The notes below the pieces were generated by a model, which saw only the letters and a list, made by a program, of their open reading frames with translations, made no database searches and was not told where the DNA came from. This document shows positions 42,813-51,048 of a stretch of DNA of 64,000 nt, piece after piece. The DNA is from JAWLHU01 sp049324875 (GTDB lineage: Bacteria > Bacillota > Sulfobacillia > Symbiobacteriales > Symbiobacteriaceae): NCBI GenBank assembly GCA_049324875.1, contig JBMONC010000063.1, forward strand, positions 12,211 through 76,210. The letters are read 5' to 3'. Numbering within the stretch: the stretch's first letter is position 1; each line of letters opens with the position of its first letter. The translations under genes and the position numbers were made by a program.

Positions 42813-42842
42813 ATTATCCCCCATGATGGTGTGAAAGTCAAG
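42813..42842 (-). promoter_or_regulatory. Promoter of leuS
   Basis: TTGACT (42842-42837) and GATAAT (42818-42813) on the minus strand, 18-base spacer, placed just upstream of the T-box leader. Confidence 0.75.
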
Positions 42843-42850
42843 GCCAGAGC

Positions 42851-43912
42851 CTACCTGTCGATGCGTTGACGGACCCGCTCCGGCGCCTTCGCCCCGTCTG
42901 CCCCCAGCAGGTCGAGGTAGCGCTGGTAGTGAACCTTTGCCTCCTCCTTCCTTCCCAGCTCCCACGCCACGTCGGCGAGGTTGAGATAGGCGACCGCCCG
43001 GTCGGGGGCAAGGGCAACCACCTGCTGGAGGATGGGCAGCGCTTCGGCCGGCCTGCCGTTCTCGGCCAGGAAGAAGGCCAGGTCATTGGCGATGGGAATC
43101 CGCTCCGCCACGGGGATCAGGTTCTCCACCGGCTGGCCCATCCCGGGCTGGGTCGGCTCCAGTAGCCCGCCGTAGACGGCGTTGTACTGGCTGACGCCAT
43201 ACTGGAGCGTCTTGAGCGCCAGCGCCGGGTCCCCGGCCCTGTAGCGCTCCAGGGAGGTGGCGTAGGCCAGGAGCAGGATCTGCCTGGGCTGGGACCAGTA
43301 CCCTGGATTCCCCTGCGGGTAGACCAGATCCTTGACGCCGCCCAGGGCCATCAATCCGTCCATGTCCCGGGCGTCAATCAGCGCCTGCCTCTTGGCGAAG
43401 TACTCCGCCGCCGGATTCTCTGCCTGGCTGCTCCGCCTGGTCAGGCTCTTGCCGTCCCAGCCCAGCTCGACCACCATGGTATCGCCCAGCTGGTTGACGC
43501 TCTGCACCGTGATCCGGTCGGTTGTCGAGGCGATCTGGACCTGGACCGGGTGGACCATCACGTCATCGATTTGCGTAAGCAGCGTCGCCTCCCCCAGGTC
43601 ATTGACGGCGACGAGGAAGAGTTTCATGTCCACCACCGCCGCCCAGAGGCGGGTATAGCCCTCGGGAACCCGACCCAGAGCCAGTGGGTAGAGGCCGGGG
43701 CGCCCCGGCTCCACCCGGAGACCCTTCTCCTTGAGCCGTGCGGCCACGGTTTGCCTCAGCCTCTCCTCATCGAAGGACGGCTCCGGATTCTGCTCCACGG
43801 GCCGGTCCCGCTCGATCGGAGGGCTCGCCTCGCCGACCGGGGGTCGGGTCGGTTTCGCACAACCTGCGAGGAGCAGGAGGGTGACTAGGCAGACAGCCAG
43901 GTGGCGGCGCAC
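42851..43912 (-). CDS. Lipoprotein with C-terminal TPR
   Basis: About 353 residues from a GTG at 43912 after AAAGGGG. The signal peptide ends CLVTLLLLAGC, a lipobox. The middle is beta-rich (TEDRITV-type strands, such as IASTTDRITVQSVNQLG), and the last 100 residues contain a tetratricopeptide repeat (DRAVAYLNLADVAWELGRKE). It lies 40 bases after the chemoreceptor-like gene on the same strand and may belong to that unit. Its function is unknown; a surface-attached scaffold for protein binding is a reasonable guess. Confidence 0.78.
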   Translation of the reverse strand: MRRHLAVCLVTLLLLAGCAKPTRPPVGEASPPIERDRPVEQNPEPSFDEERLRQTVAARLKEKGLRVEPGRPGLYPLALGRVPEGYTRLWAAVVDMKLFLVAVNDLGEATLLTQIDDVMVHPVQVQIASTTDRITVQSVNQLGDTMVVELGWDGKSLTRRSSQAENPAAEYFAKRQALIDARDMDGLMALGGVKDLVYPQGNPGYWSQPRQILLLAYATSLERYRAGDPALALKTLQYGVSQYNAVYGGLLEPTQPGMGQPVENLIPVAERIPIANDLAFFLAENGRPAEALPILQQVVALAPDRAVAYLNLADVAWELGRKEEAKVHYQRYLDLLGADGAKAPERVRQRIDR

Positions 43913-43952
43913 CGGAATCGACCCCTTTCTGCCACAAGCCGGGGTGACCGCC

Positions 43953-45578
43953 CTACATCTTGGGCTGGTACCCAATCCGGATCGCTCCCCACTGCCGCCC
44001 GCGCACATAGAGCGGCATCGCCATGGCCAGCACCACGTCCCCCGAGTCCAGGGCGTAGGTCTGGAGCAGGAAGGGGCGCTCGGCGGGCTGTCCGGGAAGA
44101 CCGGCCAGGTCCTGCCGGGTGATCAGCAGCTTATCGATCAAGGCTGGGGGGAGTCCCACCCGGGCGGCCTTGCGGGGGCTGGGATCGGTGTTGAAGAGCC
44201 GCTTGATCCGGTTGGTTCGCAGGTCCTGCTCATGGTTGCCGGTCCAGTCGGCGGCCATGTTCCGCCCATGAGCGACCGTAAAGGCATTGAGATCCAGCAC
44301 GGTGCTGAACTGAAGCCCGCCCTCGGCAATGGTACGGTCCATCACATCGATCAGGGGCCGGTCAATCAGATGGTCGTAACCGGTTCTGTACTTGGGCGGG
44401 GTAAAGCCCTGCGGCGGAACCCTGTCTACCCGGAAGAGCCGCCCCAGCGAGGCGATGGCGCTGCCCTTGATCTCCTGGTACTGGTAGTCCCAGAGGTCCT
44501 CCAGGCGAACCTCGCGGCCGGCCACCGCCCGCTCCAGAATCGCTTCCGCCTCTTCGACTGCGCCCTTGAGCAGCATGCGCATGCGATCTGCCTGACTGCC
44601 AATGTAAAACCGGCCCAGGGCCGCCTGCGCCTGCTCAGTGATCTCGGAAACCGCCAGGTTCCGAGTCAGGTTCATCGACTCGGAAGCCTCCTGAATGCGC
44701 CCGTTGAGATCCTGGGCGGTGGCTGCCATCTCCTCGGTGGCGGCCGCCTGCTCTTCTGCCACCGCTGCGATGGACTCGACCGCCCCGGAGACCTCATTGA
44801 GCAGCACCTGGACCTGGTTCAGCCCACCGGTGGCCTCCCGGGCCTGCGAACCTGTCCGGGCAGCGGTTTCAGCCATGGCCGCCGTGGCATCGCTCATGGT
44901 GGCGATGGCCGTCTCCATCGAGGCCACCTGTTGCTCAATCTGCTTGACCAGTTGCTCGGTGCGGTCCGCCAGACGCCGCATCTCCTGCGCGACGACCGCA
45001 AAGGACCGGTCGTTGGCGTGAGCGGCCTGTATCGCCGCGTTGAGCGCCAGCAGACGGCTGGTGCCGGCGACGCCCTGAACCGCCTTCAGCCCGGCGGCAG
45101 CCTGGCGGGTCTGCTCGACCAGATGGGCAAAAGAGTCCTGGACCGCCTTGGCCTGACCCTCGACCTGGTCGATGGCGCCCAGGATCAAGGTGACGGCTTC
45201 CAGGCTCCGCTCCCCCGCCTCTCGCATGCGGCCGGCCGCCTCTGCAGCCTGGTGCGTGTCCTCCGCCACCTTGGTGACGCCCCGGGCCAGCTCCTCGGTG
45301 CCCTCGCTCAGCCGCTTCACATCGCTGTTCTGGCCCTCCATGATCGCGGTGAGCCGCCGCAACTGCAGCACGTGGAGCGCTTCCTTTACACCCATGGTGG
45401 TCACGGCCCGATCCAGGGTGGTCAGTGTGGCGACCACCTGGCCCAGGAAGGCGTTCACCTCATCCGCGGCGACCTGCCATTCTGCCCCCGCTTGATCGAG
45501 GGGGAGGGGTCTCTGAAGGTCAGCATGTTCCCGGTTCAGTTCATGAAAGAGATTCTGGATCAGCTCATGCGCCTGCAT
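43953..45578 (-). CDS. Soluble methyl-accepting chemotaxis-like protein 1
   Basis: A 541-residue protein without membrane segments. A long helical coiled coil spans about residues 60-340, including the signalling hairpin tip RLLALNAAIQAAHANDRSFA. The C-terminal ligand-like domain (about 370-541) has DLNAFTVAHGRN, DWTGNHEQDLRTNRIKRLF and PLYVRGRQWGAIRIGY, a known C-terminal sensor seen in some bacterial receptors. It would act on CheA/CheW arrays in the cytoplasm. Its leader holds a cyclic-di-GMP riboswitch. The start is the ATG at 45578 after GGAGG. Confidence 0.9.
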   Translation of the reverse strand: MQAHELIQNLFHELNREHADLQRPLPLDQAGAEWQVAADEVNAFLGQVVATLTTLDRAVTTMGVKEALHVLQLRRLTAIMEGQNSDVKRLSEGTEELARGVTKVAEDTHQAAEAAGRMREAGERSLEAVTLILGAIDQVEGQAKAVQDSFAHLVEQTRQAAAGLKAVQGVAGTSRLLALNAAIQAAHANDRSFAVVAQEMRRLADRTEQLVKQIEQQVASMETAIATMSDATAAMAETAARTGSQAREATGGLNQVQVLLNEVSGAVESIAAVAEEQAAATEEMAATAQDLNGRIQEASESMNLTRNLAVSEITEQAQAALGRFYIGSQADRMRMLLKGAVEEAEAILERAVAGREVRLEDLWDYQYQEIKGSAIASLGRLFRVDRVPPQGFTPPKYRTGYDHLIDRPLIDVMDRTIAEGGLQFSTVLDLNAFTVAHGRNMAADWTGNHEQDLRTNRIKRLFNTDPSPRKAARVGLPPALIDKLLITRQDLAGLPGQPAERPFLLQTYALDSGDVVLAMAMPLYVRGRQWGAIRIGYQPKM

Positions 45579-45621
45579 GGGGTATTCCTCCGTGGCGCGC
45601 GTGCTTGGGCGGGGGGAATGC

Positions 45622-45698
45622 GGATGGCAGCCCAGCCGACTCCTTGAGTCCTGTGGCTTTGCGTCCCCGCCTCACGACGGGTTTGCCCTGATACACGC
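45622..45698 (-). ncRNA. Cyclic-di-GMP-I (GEMM) riboswitch
   Basis: On the minus strand the conserved parts of the class are all present: AGGGCAAACC, a P2 stem CCCGTC/GGCGGG closed by a GTGA tetraloop, GGGACGCAAAGCC, a P3 stem GACTC/GAGTC, and GGCTGGGCTGCC. It ends about 44 bases before the receptor start codon. No T-run terminator follows, so control may be at the ribosome binding site, or by a terminator I cannot see. Confidence 0.93.
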
Positions 45699-46016
45699 CG
45701 CTATAGTCTTGACTACTAGATTCCGTTCCCCAATGGTCTCTCCTGCACCGTTTCTCCTATGTAGGCGAACATTGATACGCAAGGACTAAGTAAGAGCCAT
45801 CCACAACGAATGCCGCTCGCAGTTCGCTGCCAAAGCCGACCTGCGGCCATATCCCCCGATACCGGCGGCTCGGGGCAGGGTTTGCCCCGGTTTCCTGCAC
45901 CAGGAGGCTCCGGGCGCTCGGATCCCAGCGAAACGCTTCGTCACTGGCTCACCTCGCTGTTTACATGATGCTTACGAAAGATCCTGGCAACCTGGGATGG
46001 GAAGGGCGCCGCTTGC
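45699..46016 (-). other. Long structured leader upstream of the riboswitch
   Basis: About 310 bases lie between the predicted start of transcription and the riboswitch. They hold several GC-rich stems (for example CGGGGCA/TGCCCCG near 45880) and no convincing reading frame. I cannot assign them to a known RNA class. Confidence 0.45.
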
Positions 46017-46044
46017 ATTCTAACATAAAATCCAACAACCGCAA
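46017..46044 (-). promoter_or_regulatory. Putative promoter of chemoreceptor-like gene 1
   Basis: TTGCGG (46044-46039) and TAGAAT (46022-46017) on the minus strand, 16-base spacer. It lies 440 bases from the start codon, giving the long leader. Confidence 0.5.
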
Positions 46045-46084
46045 CCAATAGGTTGCGACAAGGAGGAACCCCGTACAGCAGCAT

Positions 46085-46122
46085 CAGGGGGACTCGCGGC
46101 ATGGCGCCGGCGAGTCCCCCTG
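46085..46122 (-). terminator. Hairpin after chemoreceptor-like gene 2
   Basis: CAGGGGGACTCGC and GCGAGTCCCCCTG pair just past the stop at 46155. A T-run is lacking, so termination strength is uncertain. Confidence 0.6.
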
Positions 46123-46154
46123 GTCTGCTCCAATCTCCTGGACGACTCTCCCTG

Positions 46155-47777
46155 CTAGTGCTCAGGCTGGTAGGCGATGCGAACCGTTGCCCAGCGCCGG
46201 CCCTGAACGAACAGGGGCATGTTCAGCGACAGCACCACGGCCCCCGAGTCCTGGGCATACGCCTGCAGGAGGAAGGGGCGAATCCGCTCCGGACCGGGCA
46301 ACCGGGCATGTTCGGCGGGACCGATGAGCGGCTTGTCCTGGAGCGCCGGCGGGAGACCGACCCGGGCGCCGTACCGGTTGTTGGCGTCCTGGGTAAAGAT
46401 CCGCTTGATCCGATTGCCTCGCAGGTCCTGCTCATAGTTGCCGGTCCAGTCCTGCGCCGAGTTGCGGCCGTGTGCAATCACAAAGGCGTTGAGATCAACC
46501 AGCGCACAGAAGTGGAGGTTGCCCTCATGAATGTACCGGTCGGCGATCTCCATCAGCGGAAGGTCGATTTTCTGGTCATAGGAGGTGCGGTACTTGGGCG
46601 GGTTGAAGCCCTCGGGAGGCACCCGGTCGACCCGGAAGAGGCGGGCGAGACCCGCGATCTCCGCGCCCTTGATCTCCTTGTAACGCACATCCCACAGGTC
46701 GGAAAGAGGCACCGCCCCCTGGGCCACCAGCCGCTCCACCGTCGCCTCTATCTCCGAAGCAGCTCGGTCAAGCAGGGCGCGCATGCGGTCGGACTGGCTT
46801 CCAATATTGAAGCGGCCCAGGGCGGCCTGCGCCTGCTCCGTCACGTCGGAGACCGAGAGGTTGCGGGTCAGTTCCATCGAGGCGCTCGCCGCTCCGATCC
46901 GCCCCTCCAGGTCGCGGGCCGTGCCGGTCATCTCCTCGGTGGCCGCCGCCTGCTCCTCCGCCACAGCGGCAATGGACTGGACCGCTGCGGAGACCTCGCC
47001 GAGCATCCCATGAACCGCCGCCAACCCCTCGGAGGCGGTGCGGGCCTGATTTCCCGCGCGGGAGGCGGTGGCAGACATCGTCTGGATCGCCTCGCCGGCC
47101 GCCGTGATCGCCCCTTCCATCCCGGAGACCTGCTCCTCGATCTCCCGCACCAACTGATCGGTCCGGTCTGAAAGGCGGCGCATCTCCTGGGCCACCACGG
47201 CAAAGGAGCGGTCGCTGGCATGGGCCGCCTGAATGGCGGCGTTGAGCGCCAGCAGCCGGCTGGTACCCGCCACGGTGCGAATCGCCTTCAGCCGGTCGCC
47301 GGCGGCGTCGGTCTGCCGGACCAGCAGGGCGACCGCCTCCTGGACCTTCAGAACGTCGCCCTCCATGGCGTAGACCGCCTCCAGGACCCCGCCCATCACC
47401 TGCAGGCTCTCCGCGCCCGTCGTCCGCATCCGCTCCGCCGCTTCTGCCGCCTGGTGGGTATCCTCGGCAACCCGGGTAACGCCGGCCGCGACCTCCGAGA
47501 GGCTGCTGGTCAGGCGTCCCACATCACCAGTCTGCTCCTGCAGGATCTGCGAGAGGCGCCGGATCTGCAGGACGTGGAGCGCCTCCTTCACCCCCATCTT
47601 GCCGACCGCCTTGTCCAGCGTGGTCAGGACCTCCGTCACCCGGGCAAGGAAGGCCTGGAGCTCACCAGCCGCGGCCCTGTCGGAATCCGGCCCCCCGAGG
47701 TCAACCGGAGCACGCAGGTCCGCATGCTCCTGGTTCAGACGTTGAAGTGTCTCGCGAAGATGATCGAGCAACTGCAC
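46155..47777 (-). CDS. Soluble methyl-accepting chemotaxis-like protein 2
   Basis: A 540-residue paralogue of the gene 576 bases downstream, alike along its whole length: the same N-terminal region (NQEHADLRAPVDL versus NREHADLQRPLPL), hairpin tip RLLALNAAIQAAHASDRSFA, and C-terminal sensor ending PLFVQGRRWATVRIAYQPEH. No membrane helix. The two genes look like a tandem duplication. This copy lacks the riboswitch in its upstream region, so expression of the pair is probably differential. Confidence 0.9.
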   Translation of the reverse strand: MQLLDHLRETLQRLNQEHADLRAPVDLGGPDSDRAAAGELQAFLARVTEVLTTLDKAVGKMGVKEALHVLQIRRLSQILQEQTGDVGRLTSSLSEVAAGVTRVAEDTHQAAEAAERMRTTGAESLQVMGGVLEAVYAMEGDVLKVQEAVALLVRQTDAAGDRLKAIRTVAGTSRLLALNAAIQAAHASDRSFAVVAQEMRRLSDRTDQLVREIEEQVSGMEGAITAAGEAIQTMSATASRAGNQARTASEGLAAVHGMLGEVSAAVQSIAAVAEEQAAATEEMTGTARDLEGRIGAASASMELTRNLSVSDVTEQAQAALGRFNIGSQSDRMRALLDRAASEIEATVERLVAQGAVPLSDLWDVRYKEIKGAEIAGLARLFRVDRVPPEGFNPPKYRTSYDQKIDLPLMEIADRYIHEGNLHFCALVDLNAFVIAHGRNSAQDWTGNYEQDLRGNRIKRIFTQDANNRYGARVGLPPALQDKPLIGPAEHARLPGPERIRPFLLQAYAQDSGAVVLSLNMPLFVQGRRWATVRIAYQPEH

Positions 47778-47930
47778 CCTCTCCTACTCCTCCGGCAGCG
47801 CAGGGGGCGCCGGGGGTCAGATCAAAATTCAGGGAACTAAGATTCACTTGTCATTATCATTTCCCTTTCAAATCCCAATCATTTGATCCGAAGTCTATCC
47901 GGAAGTGCTACGGGCGCCCGAAAAAGGAGG

Positions 47931-47962
47931 AGCCCCGACTCACGCGTGGAGTTCGGGGCTCG
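47931..47962 (-). terminator. Terminator of the penicillin-binding protein gene
   Basis: GAGCCCCGA and TCGGGGCTC pair; on the minus strand CCTCCTTTTTC follows. It begins four bases after a second in-frame stop (47966-47968), not after the first stop at 48086. Confidence 0.88.
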
Positions 47963-47965
47963 CAC

Positions 47966-48085
47966 CTATGGATTGGCACCGTCTGGGGCGGCCGGCTTGT
48001 CCGGATCCTTGCCGGAATCGGTCCTCCCTGGCTGCTTCTTGGCAGGCTCCTTCTTCTCGGGCTCCCGCTCGCCGCTGTCCGGCCC
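47966..48085 (-). other. In-frame 39-codon extension beyond the PBP TAG stop
   Basis: After the TAG at 48088-48086 the same frame stays open for 39 codons and ends at a second TAG (47968-47966). It encodes a Lys/Glu/Pro-rich stretch (EREPEKKEPAKKQPG, later DKPAAPDGANP), which looks like a normal disordered tail of class A PBPs. The operon terminator sits four bases later. Confidence 0.65.
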
Positions 48086-50389
48086 CTACAGCCAGTCCCA
48101 GAGACCGGTCCGCTGGCAGGTGACGGTGGGCAGCTCGTTGGCCGCATCGGCCGGCACATATTTCGGATTCCAGGGATCGGTCGGATGGGTGACACGGGGC
48201 TGGGGCCGCCTGATAAAGACCCGATCCACCGGCTTGCCCGGACAGCCCATCTGCCAGAGCTGCCACTGCGGATAGGTCGACTTGCCGTCCGGGCTCTTGG
48301 CCTGCACCAGGACCGCCCTGGCCTTCACCAGCAGGTTGCCCGCTCCCTTCGGCTCGGTCCCCCTCACGAAGAGTTCCTGACCCACCTGATCCTTCGGGCA
48401 GAGCTCGTTGGGCAGCATGCCGGTGGACCGGCATACGGACAGACTCACCACATCCGCCGGGCGGGGCCAGTCGGCGGGCCGCTCCGTCACCGCCCCGGTC
48501 ATGATCCGGTTCCAGATCTTCACCGGCTCGAAGGCGCCCGTCCAGGGCAGGTGATTATCGGGGTTGTCGTAGCCGTTCCAGACCGTCACCACCAGGTCCG
48601 GGGTGAAGCCGGTGAACCAGGCGTCCCGGTTGTTCTCGGTGGTGCCGGTCTTGCCGGCGGCCGGCCAGCCCCGGAAACCGCCGGTGAAGCCGTAGGCCGT
48701 CCCCTTCCTGACCACATCCTTCAACATGTCGATCATCAGGTAGGCCGAGGCGGGCTTCACCACCCGCTCCTTCTCCGGATGGGCCTCGAAGAGCACCTGC
48801 CCGTTCCGGTCGACGATCCTGGTCACGACGGTGGGCTCCACCTTGACGCCCATGTTGGCGATGGCGCTGTAGCCGGTGGCGATCTCCAGGACCGTGGTGC
48901 CCTTGGAGATGCCGCCCAGGGCCAGGGCCAGGTTCTCATCCTCCCGGGTGATGGTGGTCAGGCCGAAGCGGCGGGCGTAGTCGGCCGCCTTGGCAGGACC
49001 ACCGGCGGCCTGCATCGCCCGGACCGCCATGGGGTTGATCGACTGCTCCACCCCGAAGCGCATCGGCTTGAGGCCAAGGTAGCGGAAGTCGTAGTTCTGC
49101 GGCCAGACGCCCTTGCCGTCGTTGGACCGCATCACCGGGGCGTCGTCGAGAATGGTGGCGGGGGAGAGCCCGGCCTCCAGGGCCGGCAGGTAGGCCACCA
49201 GGGGCTTGATCACCGAGCCCGGCTGGCGCAGGGCATCGGTGGCCCGGTTGAACTCCAGCATCCCCGCCCGCTCACGCCCGCCCACGATGGCCAGCACCTG
49301 TCCGCTCTTCGGGTCCATGGCGACGACCGCCGCCTCCGGCTTCGGCCCCTTGCCGGAGATCCCGTACTCCCGCTCCGCGGCGGCCATCTGGTCGGCGACC
49401 GCCTGCTCCGCCAGCGCCTGCAGCTCCGGGTCCAGGGTGGTGTAGACCTTCAGGCCCGCCCGGGCCAGCGAGTCAACCTCGCCCAGGTTCACCCCGTACC
49501 GCTCCGCGAGGCCCGGCTTGGTCCCCTGGAGGATCGTGATCACGTAATCGACGAAGTCGTTGCCCTCCGCCTGCGCCTTTCGCTCCTTGGAGCCAAGCAC
49601 CGGCTCGAACGCCTTCGCCTCCGCGTACTGCTCCTGCGTGATCAGCCGCTCCTTGAGCATGGCGCTCAGCACCAGGTTCCGCCGCTCGATGGAGTCCTCC
49701 CCATGCTCATAGGGGTCAAAGTAGCTGGGACCGTTGATCATGCCGGCCAGCTGGGCCCCCTCCGCCAGGTTCAGCTCCCCGACCTCCTTGCCAAAGAAGG
49801 TCAGCGCCGCGGCTTCGATGCCATAGGCGCCGCGGCCGAAGTAGATCTGGTTCAGGTACATCTCCAGGATCTGATCCTTGGTGTATGTCCGCTCCAACTG
49901 GATGGCGATCCAGGCCTCCTGCAGCTTCCGCTTGATGGAGACCTCGTGGGTGAGCCAGCCGTCCCGCGCCAGCTGCTGGGTGATCGTCGAACCGCCCTCC
50001 AGCCGCCCGCCGGGAAGGCCGAGCATGTGCAGTGTTGAGCGCCAGGCCGCCCGGGCGATGCCCCGGGGGTTGATCCCCTGGTGCGACTCGAACCGAGGGT
50101 CCTCTATGGCGATGAAGGCGTTCCGCACATGGGCCGGGATCGCCTTCAGCTTTACCGGTGTGCGGTTCTCGCCCCCGTGGAGCCGGTAGGCCTCCTCGCC
50201 GTGCCGATCGTAGATCACCGTGCTGGTGGACCAGTCCAGTTGGGTGAGATCCGGGGCGGTCGCGATGACGCTGCAGCCCGCCAGGAACAGCCCGACCAGG
50301 GCCAGAAGGATGGCTGTCAGCCCCATCGCCCAGAACGGGCGCCTGCTCCGTTTGCCGGGACGCCGGCGCGCCGCCTGCTGATCCTGCAT
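48086..50389 (-). CDS. Class A penicillin-binding protein (bifunctional glycosyltransferase/transpeptidase)
   Basis: A 767-residue PBP1-type enzyme that polymerises and crosslinks peptidoglycan. It has a basic cytoplasmic N-terminus, a membrane anchor (GLTAILLALVGLFLAGC), and a glycosyltransferase domain with AIEDPRFESHQG and GGSTITQQLARD. The transpeptidase domain has the active serine in PGSVIKP, SIN in VEQSINPMAV, and KTG in AAGKTGTTENN. The Cys-rich C-terminal region ends at TAG after WDWL, and an in-frame extension follows. A good promoter lies 40-70 bases upstream. Confidence 0.95.
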   Translation of the reverse strand: MQDQQAARRRPGKRSRRPFWAMGLTAILLALVGLFLAGCSVIATAPDLTQLDWSTSTVIYDRHGEEAYRLHGGENRTPVKLKAIPAHVRNAFIAIEDPRFESHQGINPRGIARAAWRSTLHMLGLPGGRLEGGSTITQQLARDGWLTHEVSIKRKLQEAWIAIQLERTYTKDQILEMYLNQIYFGRGAYGIEAAALTFFGKEVGELNLAEGAQLAGMINGPSYFDPYEHGEDSIERRNLVLSAMLKERLITQEQYAEAKAFEPVLGSKERKAQAEGNDFVDYVITILQGTKPGLAERYGVNLGEVDSLARAGLKVYTTLDPELQALAEQAVADQMAAAEREYGISGKGPKPEAAVVAMDPKSGQVLAIVGGRERAGMLEFNRATDALRQPGSVIKPLVAYLPALEAGLSPATILDDAPVMRSNDGKGVWPQNYDFRYLGLKPMRFGVEQSINPMAVRAMQAAGGPAKAADYARRFGLTTITREDENLALALGGISKGTTVLEIATGYSAIANMGVKVEPTVVTRIVDRNGQVLFEAHPEKERVVKPASAYLMIDMLKDVVRKGTAYGFTGGFRGWPAAGKTGTTENNRDAWFTGFTPDLVVTVWNGYDNPDNHLPWTGAFEPVKIWNRIMTGAVTERPADWPRPADVVSLSVCRSTGMLPNELCPKDQVGQELFVRGTEPKGAGNLLVKARAVLVQAKSPDGKSTYPQWQLWQMGCPGKPVDRVFIRRPQPRVTHPTDPWNPKYVPADAANELPTVTCQRTGLWDWL

Positions 50390-50431
50390 CGGAACCTTCC
50401 CCCTCTCTCGCGCAGTCCGCGCGGCAGCCCA

Positions 50432-50460
50432 AGTATATGTTATGTAAACTGTTCAGTCAA
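50432..50460 (-). promoter_or_regulatory. Promoter of the PBP gene
   Basis: TTGACT (50460-50455) and TATACT (50437-50432) on the minus strand with a 17-base spacer. Confidence 0.75.
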
Positions 50461-50510
50461 TCTGCTTCTGTTTCCGCTGGTGGCAGCGGCTGGCAGGGGG
50501 GCAAAAAGGG

Positions 50511-50540
50511 CACCCCCGGCGCCAGCAGGCGCCAGGGGTG
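50511..50540 (-). terminator. Terminator of the rsfS unit
   Basis: CACCCC-TGGCGCC and GGCGCC-GGGGGTG arms pair; on the minus strand CCCTTTTTG follows. It lies 30 bases past the rsfS stop. Confidence 0.88.
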
Positions 50541-50568
50541 GGTCTTTACAGCTATCCGTTTCCTTCGA

Positions 50569-50988
50569 TCAGCCGGCGGCGGGAACCTTCAGATCGACCT
50601 CCACCGCATCGCCCCAGAGGCGCTCCAGGTTGTAGAAGGAGCGCTCCTCCTCCTGCATGACGTGGATCACCAGGTCACCAAAGTCCAGCAGAATCCATTT
50701 GCCGTTCTGGTACCCTTCCATGTGGTGCAGCCGGAGACCCTTCCTTTCCAGCTGCTCCTCCACGTTGTCAGCGATCGCACGCACGTGGGTGCTGCTGGTG
50801 GCGGAGCAGATGATGAAGTAGTCAGCGACCGTGCTGATGGAGCGGATATCCAGAATGCGGACCTCCTTGGCCTTCTTCTCATCGGCGGCGTAAGCGGCCA
50901 ACTGGGCCATTTCGGCGGATTCTACCAACCTGGCATTCCCCTTTCCAACGAACAGTCTTCCGTCTACTGTACCGTATTCCATCTGCAT
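50569..50988 (-). CDS. rsfS: Ribosomal silencing factor RsfS
   Basis: A 139-residue RsfS/Iojap protein that binds ribosomal protein L14 and blocks subunit joining when nutrients are low. It has the family motifs DYFIICSATSSTHVRAIADN, HMEGYQNGKWILLDFGDLV and HVMQEEERSFYNLERLW. The ATG at 50988 has GGAGGA eight bases upstream. It gives about 26 residues more than usual; the internal Met at 50910 is the alternative. It closes the rplU-to-rsfS block. Confidence 0.94.
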   Translation of the reverse strand: MQMEYGTVDGRLFVGKGNARLVESAEMAQLAAYAADEKKAKEVRILDIRSISTVADYFIICSATSSTHVRAIADNVEEQLERKGLRLHHMEGYQNGKWILLDFGDLVIHVMQEEERSFYNLERLWGDAVEVDLKVPAAG

Positions 50989-51048
50989 GCGCAGGTTCCT
51001 CCTGAATATTCGTTAGTCTTTGGGAAAACCTTGCCCGAGGCGGGGCCC

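Noticed and set aside
45770..45960. A second cyclic-di-GMP or cobalamin riboswitch in the leader
   Set aside because: A GGGGCAAACCC stretch resembles part of GEMM, but the GGGACGCAAAGCC partner and the rest of the core are missing, and no cobalamin box pattern fits.
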